Made by a program: the position numbers and the translations under genes | Assembly (NCBI RefSeq): GCF_000315625.1 | Contig: NW_005434661.1 | Span: 435,069-499,068, forward strand | Direction of reading: 5' to 3' | DNA: 64,000 bases | DNA from: Guillardia theta CCMP2712 | Taxonomy: Eukaryota > Cryptophyceae > Pyrenomonadales > Geminigeraceae | Shown: positions 24,701-34,941 of the stretch, piece after piece | How the letters are laid out: every line of letters starts with the position of its first letter | Numbering within the stretch: the first letter of the stretch is position 1 | The notes under the pieces: model-generated | What the model saw: only the letters and a program-made list of their open reading frames with translations | Databases searched by the model: none | What the model was told of the DNA's origin: nothing

Positions 24701-26663
24701 GACGGAGAGAAAACTTGTCGTCGTGGATGAGGTGACACAGCAGCTGAGCTGCGTCCAGTCGCACTGCTCACTGAAGTCACTTCCTTCCCCTGCTCGCTCT
24801 CTCCTTACCTGCGTTCAGCTCGTCCCTAGGTCGTGACATCTCACCATCTCCTGCAATCGACCTGTCAAGGTACTTCTGGACGATCTTCTCCAAACTTTGA
24901 GGAGGAGAGAGGAGAAGAAACGTGAGGAGGAGAGAGGAGAGAAAGAGCACCGGAGTCAGAGATGGAGTAGATGTTGATGAGAACGTCAAGAGCTTCGTCA
25001 AGGAGGAGGGAGCGGAAGGAAGGCGTCTCGATCCACACTTTCAAGATGGACGTGAAGGCACGCAGGAGTTGGACGTCATGAGGATGGAGGGACACCAGCA
25101 GGGCCATCGGCCGCACCTGGCCCGCGCTGAAGCTGATCTCCTTGAGTAGTTGACGCTTTTCCGACCCCAGCGAAAGCATCGCAGCACGCAAGCAGGAGAC
25201 ATGCGAGGGAGCGAGCAGGGCAACCAACTTGTCGTTCCTCAGTGACGGAGGGGTCAGCAGTGCCCAAAGAGCAAGGTGCCCTAGCGCAGGAAGCGATCCG
25301 GGAGCAACGACGGTGGAGCTCTGCGGGGATGAGGAGGAGGAGGAGGAGGAATCGATGGAAAGAGACTCACGGCCGGGTGGGTCGGGGAGTGACCAGATCC
25401 AGGGCTTGTCGCCTCCGCTCCTCACAGCGACAGGCAGCCAATCCTCCCCCCCCCTCACGAGCACAAGCTCCAGCTCAGCCGCTTGCTTCTTCCCCTGCGA
25501 GCCTCCAAGAATCTCCGCGCTGAATCGTAGCTCAGACCGCCTGCCGGGGATGCCGACGAGGACGTACGGGGTCGAGTAGCGCGAAGAAATCCAGCTAGAG
25601 CAGTTCCTCTGGATGGCAAGGAGGCGATCAAGATCGGCACCGCAGCGAGCGAGTCGGTCGCAGAGGACAGGAGAGGAGAAGTATCCTTCCCACGCGTACT
25701 GCGACGTCACGAGCACGAGCACGCGTGAAGGCTCTGCAACTTCGAGCGCCTTTGAAGAGATGTCTGCCGACAGCCTCTCAGCTGCAGTGCCGTCATGGTG
25801 AGTGTCGTAGCACTGAGAGAAGAGGCAGCAGAGGTCGGAGAGGCGGAGGACGAGGAGGTGAAGCCCTGCCGCACTCTTAGCGGCTGCTGAGTCTCCTTCC
25901 ACCATCACGCTGTCTCCCAGCATCACCATGCGGGAATCTCCTTGCGCGTCTCGCCCCTGCGAGTAATATCCGCTGCCCTGACCCTCAACCGCAGTAATCT
26001 CTCATGGCCGAAGCCAGACGCCTCTGAGTCTTCCGCCGACTGAGTGCTGCATGCAAGTCACTGCGAGACCGAATCTCTCGCGCTCCCTCACCTCTCCGAT
26101 GAAGCTTCAACATCCGACTCCTTGACATCCGACTCCTTTTCTGGTCGATCAGGAGCTGAAGGTTCTTCCTGTGCATTGCTTCGACGCGCCTGGAGCTCTC
26201 TCCAGCTCTCGAGCGCTTGCTTATGGAAGGCTTCGTCGTTTGCTTTCAGTTGCAGCATCATGGTCTCGAACATCTCCAGCACCGCCTCGGTGTTTCCCCT
26301 CATCCCCTGCGACTTGACCTCCTCCAATAGGACGGAAAGAGCTGAACGCACAGTGACAGCAGAGCTCGAGGCCATCTCAGAGTAGTCCGCTCTGAGGTAG
26401 CGAAAGATGTACTTGCCGGGCTTCGAAGGTGCCGCAAACTCCATCTTTCCCCCTATCATTCCCTCTCGCTCCACCTGCTTGTAGTCGATGTACTTCCTCG
26501 AAGATGACCCGAAGGTGTAGCAAGCAATGAAGTCCCTCCGAATGCTGCTCTGCGAGGTGGCTGCTGACCATCGGACAAGGAGCTTCCCGCCAACATGAAC
26601 TGAGTCAGCAGTCTCGATGGACCAGGAGGATTCAGATGTCTCGCTGTCTTCCATCCTGGACAT
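21797..26663 (-). CDS. Patatin-like calcium-independent phospholipase (PNPLA8/iPLA2-gamma type)
   Basis: The C-terminal half is a patatin lipase. It has the oxyanion motif DGGGIRG and nucleophile motif GTSAG (exon 23136-22726), an exon with FFRISSSIFRKGWFTT, an exon with WGQYDARLLEDLFREQ through RATSAAPSYFDDV, and the catalytic Asp in DGGCVANNPAAIG. The DGG is made only when a short intron around 22270 is removed. The last exon, 22042-21797, encodes VIYSASSVSRIADCLED...YYRFSPEGDAFDVPLDQT, like the end of iPLA2-gamma. It should hydrolyse acyl chains of phospholipids. Upstream exons encode helical-repeat segments (25929-23120) and a beta-sandwich-like segment (about 26590-26370) with GKYIFRYLRADYSE. 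The start ATG 26663 is inferred. Some upstream joins, especially 26088 to 25960, do not resolve, so the N-terminal part could be a separate gene. Confidence 0.72.
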
Positions 26664-27053
26664 GGACCTCGTTCTATCCTTGACTTCCTCTCTGCTCTCC
26701 TCTGCTCGTCTCGCCCTCTCCTCCTCTCCTCTCACTTGACCTCTCCCTCCTTCTCCATCTCCTTGCTTCAGTCCTGTCACCTGAGCATCGCGATGAGGAA
26801 AAATAGTTTTACTTATCTACAGTCTGCCTCGTTGAGAAGCTATGAATGAATAAAGGCAGAATGTCACTTGGCCCTATATTTGCATTGATGTCCTCTCTAT
26901 AGCCGCCTCAGAGTTAGATGCGCATGTGCAGAGCTGGTGCAGAGCCGCATGAGAGGGGAGGACAGAGGAGCAGGAGGCAGAGGAGCAAGGGAGAGGGCTG
27001 GAGGGAAGAGGAAGCATTAAGAATCAGGAGGTAGACCAGCAGGCAGGAGCTCA
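26664..27053. promoter_or_regulatory. Short divergent promoter region
   Basis: A 390-bp gap between the phospholipase (-) and RsmH (+) start codons. It should carry both promoters. It contains GAGGAG-rich purine runs at 26945-27015 but no element I can name. Confidence 0.4.
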
Positions 27054-28534
<1,481 letters not shown>

Positions 28535-29278
28535 CGACCTTGTTCGTTATCACTCTTTGAGTCACCTCTTGTTCGACCGCTCTCAACACCCTCAGTCCTC
28601 GATCGCGAGTGTAAGCGACTTGACTGAGAGTTGCGCAGCAGTGCGCTCGGATATATCCTGTGAGGCGGGCCAGGCGTGTGAAGGTGCATGCAAGGCTTCC
28701 ACAGTCTCGAGGGGTAGTGAAAGGTGCTGGACCTGGAAGGGGGTGGGGTAGAGGAGCATCATGGGGGTGGAGGTTTGAATTGGGGGAATACGAGACCTTC
28801 TCATCGGGGAATATGCAGGAGAGAGGTGGGGTAGGGGTAGAACATTAGAGTTGAATAAGGGGTGGTTGTGGTAAAGTATGGGGTAGGACAAAGGAGGGGT
28901 AGTGTAAGGACGACCAAAGGTAGTAGGGGCGGGTAGAAATTGAATTCGAAACGTTGGAGGTGCCCTGCGGGACATGAAGGAAGCGAAGGCAGCGGAGAGA
29001 GAGGGGGGGAGAGAGAAGGAAGAGAAGAGGGATAGAGGGAGATACAGGAGAAGATTGAAACAGGGAGGCAGGGAAAGAGCTACAGGAAAGGAGGGGAATA
29101 AACAGGAGGAGAGATGAGAAGAGAACGTAGGTGAGGTATGTTACATATGCAGGCAGATTAAGAAAGCCGAAGGAAAGACGCAGTGACTAGACAGAGAGAG
29201 AAAAGGACAACAGAGGAGAGTGAAACATCCTGATCCTTGCTTTGAAGGTTGTGTCGTCGCCCTAGGCGATTCTTCGAG
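28535..29278. other. Intergenic, GGGGTAG-rich and purine-rich
   Basis: Between RsmH and the kinesin gene. From 28735 to 28925 the plus strand is rich in GGGGTAG/GGGGTGG-like words. From 28980 to 29220 it is almost pure purine (GAGAGAGGGGGG, AGGAG). No gene was recognised; it should contain the kinesin promoter. Confidence 0.4.
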
Positions 29279-32200
29279 ATGTTCAGACACTTCCCTGAGC
29301 TCGGACAAGCTGCTGTCAACTTCCTCTCGCCCATCGCCAAGAGCGTTGCGAGCCCTCTGCGTCACTCTCCGAATCCTGGCAGCAGCACGCCCGCAAGCTG
29401 CGTCAAGGCACAGCAGTCTCATGTGGGGTCGACTCCGAAAGGAGTTCCTGACCGAGACACGCTGGTGAAGGTGACGTTTCAAGCCATCCACGAGGATTCG
29501 CCGCAAGACGCTTCCATGTACATCACCGGGTCGCTCCCGTCCCTGGGCTCTTGGGACCTCAAACGTGCGAGGAAGATGGCGAGAGGACAGGGAGGCACCT
29601 GGTGCCTGGCGATCTACATCCCCGAGAAAGCCGAATTCCTGTACCAGTACCTTCTGTTGCAGGACACATCCGGTCCGGACGAAGATCCTGTCGTTCTGTG
29701 GGAAGGAGGATTGGAGCGGAAGTGCAAAGTGAACGACAACCCGAGCCCCTCTCGAAGCATGCTGCTGTCTGACGACACGAGGGGCGAAGGAACCCTGATC
29801 GTTGCTGAGGACTCCAAGCTGATGCCTTCCCCTCCTCCTCAGCAGCTTGAGTTTGTCAGCAACGAGGCGATCCCAGACCTGACAGCATCGGAGAAAGAGC
29901 AGCTGGAAACTCTAATGAGAGAGCGAGAGATGTGTCAGAATGAACTGCAAAAGCTCAAAGACATCATCGGCTTTGCTGCTGTTGGAAGCGAGTACCGAGC
30001 TCGAGCCTCGTACCTGCCTGAGACCGGGGCCCTTTACGACACTGTCCGACAAGTTCAAGCATTCATGCGCTTGCAAGCAGAACAAATTAGGCAAGAGGAG
30101 AAGAAGATACAGGCAAGTCCTGAGGGAGGAAAAACGGAAGGGCAGGAAAAGCTGCGCATGGAGTTGGAGGAAAGCGAACGAGAACGAGTGGAGGCAGCGA
30201 GCAGGTACGAGACACAGATGCTGGAGCTGAAGGAATACTACCAATCCATCATCGGGAAGCTTGATGCCGAGCAGGATGGACGAGCAGCGGAGCGCGAGCA
30301 GCAGGAGCAGAGCAAGCTGATGCTTCAGAGTTCTGTTCGGGTGGTGGCAGGAAACCTGGACAGGGTGAAGCAAGACTTGGGAGGGTTGAGGGAGGCAGCA
30401 GAAGAGCTGAGAAACTTCCTACCCAACTTGAACTCCCTGCAGTCAATGATGACGAATCGAGTGCAGGAGGAGACAGGAAAGTTGAAAGAGGAGGCCTCGT
30501 GCTTGAGCGAGCGACTCGCAGGAGAGACGAAGGAGAGGAAGCGTCTGCACAACCTGGTGCTGGACCTCAAAGGAAATATCCGCGTCTTCTGCCGAGCTCG
30601 ACCAGCTAGGTCTAGCTCTCTTGCTCCTCCCATAGTCTCCTACCCCGCTCCAAACGAGCTTCTGGTTGAAGCAGGAGGAAAGTCGCAGACGTTCAGGTAA
30701 TGCAGGAGGAGAGGGAGGAGGAGGAGGAGAGGTTGTTGTTGTTCTTGTTGTTGTTGTTGTTGGAGGAGGAGGAGGAGGAGAGAGAGAGAGAGGAGGAGAG
30801 GTTGTTGTTGTTGTTGTTGTTCTTGTTGTTCTTGTTGTTCTTGTTGGAGGAGGAGGAGACTCAAGACACTGATCTTGCGACAGTTACGATGCAACCTTCG
30901 GGCCTCAAGCTCAGCAAGATGAGATCTTTCGGGAGGCGCAACCGCTTGTGGTCTCTGTACTCGATGGCTATCACGTCTGCATCCTCGCATACGGTCAGAC
31001 GGGCTCTGGGAAGACACACACGATGCAAGGCACTGCCTCCTCCCCCGGCGTCAACACTAGAGCACTGGGCGAACTATTTGCGCTGGCTGCCGAGCGAGCA
31101 AAGGAGCATGACTTCAAGATCAAGATCAGCCTCCTGGAGATCTATAACGAGACCATCCGCGATTTGCTCGAGCCCCTCGACGAAAAGGGTGAGAGGAGGA
31201 GGAGGAGGAGGAGGAGGAGGAGGAGGAGGAGGAGGAGGAGGAGGAGCTTACGTCTCTCTATCAGGGGAGGAAAAGAAGCTCGATGTAAAACTTGGACAAG
31301 ACGGAGGAACTTGCGTGCCCGGCGTCTTGACGAGCGAGGTGGAGAGCATGGAAGAAGTGATGCAGGCGCTGCAACGAGGAGAGCAGAACAGAAGCGTCGC
31401 AGGGACTGACATGAACGAGCACTCGTCTCGCAGCCACATGGTGTTGACCGTCTACACGCAGGTGAGAGGCGAGGGGAGGGAAGGAAGGCTGCGAGGCTGA
31501 CGAGACTGCAGGGAACGAGCAAGGCGACCGGGACCCGCAGCTTCGGCAAACTTCACCTGATCGACCTGGCGGGTTCAGAGAGGCTGCGCCGAACATGCGC
31601 AGAGGGCGAGCGACTGAAAGAAGCGCAAAACATTAACAAGTCGTTGAGCGCGCTGGGCGACTGCATGCAGAGTCTAGTGGCGAAGGTGAGGGAGGAGGAG
31701 CGAGAGCGAGGGAGGAACTGATGAGAAGGCAGTCGAAGCACGTGCCGTACAGGAACTCAAAGTTGACCTTCCTGCTGCAAGACTCTCTCGGAGGCGACGC
31801 CAAGGCTCTCATGTTTGTCTGCATCAGCTCTGAGGAGGTTGTTTGTCTCTCCTCCTGACCGCCTCCTTGCTTCACTGCAATCTCTCCTTCTTTTCAGCCT
31901 TCCTCCTCCTCTGCTCCTCCTCCTCCTCCTCTGCTCCTCCTCCTGCTGCTCCTCCTCCTGCTGCTCCTCCTCTTCTGCTCCTGCTGCTCCTCCTCTGCTC
32001 CTCCTCTTCTGCTCCTCCTCCTCCTCCTCCTCCTCCTCCTCCTCCTGATCGTCGTCGTCGTCATCATCATTATCATCATCATCATTATCATCATCTTCAA
32101 TCATCATCCTCTTTGTCAATGGTTGACCACGACTCCATTCTTTGCCTTCTCTTCCCCCCCCTTCCCCTCTGATCTTCCTGCATCTCCACCTCTTCCTCTC

Positions 32201-33752
32201 TCCCTTGTTGCCTCTCACACCCTCGCACAGGCTGACGCTGGTGAGACCCTCTGCTCGCTCAACTTCGCGTCTCGCGTTAGGAACGTCGTGCTGGGACCTG
32301 CCAAGGTGAGTGGAGGGGAGCAAGGTGAGCATTGAATGGCGAGCTCAGCGGCGAGGTGATGGAGCAAGCGACGTGAAGCTGAGGGAGAGAGAGAGAGAGG
32401 TGGAGGCCTTGCGAGGTACTGAAAACTTTTTCCTCCTCCTGCATCTCCTCCCTCCTGCTCCTCCTCCGCGTGCTGCTGCTGGGCCCCTGACGGAGGTGCA
32501 GATGCCAGCAGGCGAGCAGAGGCCGAGGCAGAGAAGCTGCGAGAGCGACTGGAGGAGAAGGTGGGGGAAGGTGGAGGGATGAGAGGGGGAAGTGAACGCG
32601 GATGCAGGCGATCGCATTGGAGGCATCCGAGAAGGTGAGAAGAAGAGCAGAGAAGAGAAGAGAAGAGAAGAGAAGAGAAGAGAAGAGAAGAGAAGAGAAG
32701 AGAAGAGAAGAGTGAAGGGAGTGAACAGGCGAGGAAGCAAGCCATGGAGGAACTCTCGACGGCAGAGAAAACTAACAAGGTGAGGGGAGGAACAGCATTG
32801 AGGAGAAGTGACGAGTGGATTCAGAGCTTGGGGTCAAGGCTGCAGGAGAAGGTGGGAGGGAGCGAAGAGGGAGGGAGGAGATGAATCACTTGCAGGAGCT
32901 GCTGATCGACTCACTCAAGTCCTCCTCTTGCTCGTCGGAGATGCTTGGGGATGAGCAGGGAGAGCGAGACAAGGAGGAAACGAACAAGCTCAACGGATAC
33001 AAGCTGCTGAAGGCGAACAGACACGCCACCCTCGCCCACAAGTCTTCACTAACAAGGTCATCCTGTTTATGACCTCTCTTCCTTCCTCTCCTCTCTAGGC
33101 TCCTCCACCATCTTCAGTCTTCTCCCTCCTGCCGCTCATCATGTTGTCTCAGCGGCCTCCTCTCTCCAAGGGCGACAGTCTCCAGCAATAAGGAGAACGC
33201 AGTGCTCTCTCCCGTCCTCTCTCCCATCCTCTCGCCTCGTCGCCATCCTTCCGAGGTAGAGATCAAGTTCAACAAGGTATGCTCATCTTGTCCTCTCCCT
33301 CCACCTTCCTCTCGGGCTCCTCACAGGACAAAACAGGAAATCTCTCATGAAAAGAGCGAAGACACAAGGCAAAGAAAGCGAGACGCCAGCGCTGACGCGA
33401 GGAGAGGAGCAGACGTGAAGGACGTCAAGGTATCGCTTGACCATCCCCATGCTCTCCCTCTCACCTCAATCGCAGCCTCGTCCCAGCACGGCCCCTGCTC
33501 CTCCAACGGGGATACGCGAGAGGATGAGGACAGGTAGGATAAGGGGGACGAGGCGGGGGAAGGGGAAGGGGAAGGGGAGGAGAAGGGGGGCGGGGAGGAG
33601 GAGGTGGGGGAAGGGAAGGAGGAGGAGAGAGGGAAGAAGTTGACTGCTGTGTAGGATTGTCGTCGAAGCTTGGCAAACCAGCGGAGCGTGTCCCAAGTGT
33701 GAAGGCAGAAGGAAGAGACAAGGGGAGGTACTCGGTAGGTGGCTGGAGATGA
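29279..33752 (+). CDS. Kinesin-14 motor fused to an N-terminal CBM20 starch-binding domain
   Basis: The first exon (ATG 29279 to 30696) encodes a CBM20 at residues ~62-154 (VKVTFQAI..., [49 protein letters not shown]), then coiled coil to residue ~425. The kinesin-14 neck follows ([20 protein letters not shown]). The motor continues in exons 30884-31188, 31265-31452, 31513-31686, 31718-31836 and 32230-32306. These carry the P-loop [15 protein letters not shown], switch I NEHSSRSH, switch [10 protein letters not shown], and [11 protein letters not shown]. All nucleotide-binding motifs are intact. A neck placed before the motor implies a minus-end-directed kinesin (family knowledge). A charged coiled tail in several small exons follows and ends in SVGGWR at 33752. 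The tail joins are less certain. Inference: it binds starch or other alpha-glucan and links it to microtubules. Confidence 0.88.
30711..30862 (+). repeat. GAGGAG / TTGTTG trinucleotide arrays in a kinesin intron
   Basis: Blocks of GAGGAGG and GTTGTTGTTCTT alternate within intron 30697-30883. They translate into poly-Glu or poly-Leu in spurious frames. The flanking exons join cleanly across the tract (phase 2), so it is intronic. Confidence 0.8.
31192..31251 (+). repeat. (AGG)n array in a kinesin intron
   Basis: About 19 tandem AGG units between the exon ending LLEPLDEK (31188) and the exon starting at 31265. The array fills almost all of this intron. Confidence 0.85.
31905..32102 (+). repeat. 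CTC/CTG-rich and CAT-rich array in a kinesin intron
   Basis: Pyrimidine-rich CTCCT/TGCTCC units followed by GTCGTC and ATCATC units lie inside the long intron 31837-32229, between the exons for [12 protein letters not shown] and [12 protein letters not shown]. Confidence 0.75.
32638..32712 (+). repeat. (AGAAG)n pentamer array
   Basis: About 13 AGAAG units in an intron of the kinesin tail region. The unit is the same as that of the larger array at 41041-41402. Confidence 0.8.
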
Positions 33753-33901
33753 AGAGGAGGAGCAAGAGAGTGGTATCTATCTGTTTCAGTGAAGCGTTCT
33801 TTCCTCATCTCGTTTCTCACTCTAGCTTCCGAAGCCTGTTCTTGGTCTTGCTCGAAAGATCCGTTCCTCCAGTCACGCACGCCTCTCCTCCTCATCATCA
33901 C

Positions 33902-34830
33902 CTGACCCACTCCCTCCGCCGCGCTCACATCCCAGGACTCCACATGCTCCCTCATCCTCCCACTCTCATCGAATACATGCTTCCTGTAGTCAGATTTCAG
34001 CATCCGCCCCTCCCCAGGACCCCTGAACCCTCCTCCTCCGCCGCCTCCTCCTCCTCCTCCTCCTCTGCTGCTCCTCTGCTCCTCCTCCTCTGCTCCTCCT
34101 GCTCTGCTCCTCCTCCTGCTGCTGCTGCTGCTCCTCCTCCTCCTCCTCTTACACGCGCCACGGCCACGCGAGGACAGGGCGCCAGGGGAGGTTGAGCTGC
34201 AGCTTGACCATGACGCAACTGCGGAAGACGTTGGGGTCGACGGGGTCCTGAGCGAGGGAGAGGAGGCGACAGCGATAGCTGAGCACAAAGAGCCCCAGGT
34301 TGCTCAAGTTGCGCCGAAACCTCTCGCGGCCCCGAAAGCTCGCGAAGGGGTCTGAAAGCGAAGATAAGGGAGAGAAGACAAGCAAACAAGACAAGAACGA
34401 ACGAACCCGCAAACAAGCAGTCAGGGTGATAGAGAGAGACGTCGATGTCTCCCGACAAGAAATAGTTCTTCTCATACTCGAGTTGCAACCTCTGAAGAAG
34501 ATCCTGCCCGGTCACAACTGCTCCTGCCTCCACCTTGTGTTCTACTTCTACCTCATTTCCTCCTCGTCCCTGAACGAACGCGGCGAGATTACCAAGAGCT
34601 TCTGCTCCTTTCCATGCCAGTCGTAGAGGCAGGCTGACATCGTCCTTGTAGTCCTCGCTTTCAGACTTCATGCTAGCAAGTCGACCTTGAGGGAAGCGCG
34701 AGCGAGAGCGACAAGAGAGAGGAGGAGGAGGAGAGTGACAAGAGAGATGATGATGAGAAGAGCGACAAGAGAGAGGAGGAGGAGGAGGAGAGCGACATGC
34801 GCTCAGAACTATCAGGACTGATGGCAGCAT
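33902..34830 (-). CDS. DUF2358 family protein, probably plastid-targeted
   Basis: Exon 1 34830-34407 encodes a leader (MLPSVLIVLSACRS, then Ser/Pro/Arg-rich) and QLEYEKNYFLSGDIDVSLYH. Exon 2 from 34349 encodes DPFASFRGRERFRRNLSNLG and LQLNLPWRP. A last recognised exon (about 34018-33902) encodes GRMLKSDYRKHVFDESGRMR and HVESWDVS. These blocks match DUF2358, a SnoaL/NTF2-like fold known from cyanobacteria and plastids; its role is not established. The hydrophobic N-terminus followed by a hydroxylated basic stretch fits the two-part leader of complex plastids, though a later ATG at 34671 would remove it. The exon 2/3 join and the true C-terminus are unresolved. The intron between them holds a CTC/GCT array (34028-34150). 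The gene is convergent with the kinesin gene, ending about 150 bp away. Confidence 0.72.
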
Positions 34831-34941
34831 GGAAGCCTTTGTGTGTTGTACTGGGGCAGTGATTACCAACTAGTGAAATATGGCTCTCAAGCAATGCTGC
34901 CTCCCTGAGGTGGGTTTGGTTGTACGCCCCTGGCATGCAGG
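34831..34941. promoter_or_regulatory. 111-bp divergent promoter region
   Basis: Only 111 bp separate the start codons of the DUF2358 gene (-) and the EHD-SH3 gene (+). Both promoters must lie here or inside the genes. If the downstream ATG of the DUF2358 gene (34671) is used, the gap is 270 bp. Confidence 0.45.

Noticed and set aside
33461-34288. Long minus-strand Arg/Gly/Pro-rich frame covering the DUF2358 3' region
   Set aside because: Most of it crosses CTC/GGA arrays and the kinesin 3' exons. Only the short part encoding the DUF2358 C-terminal block is kept.
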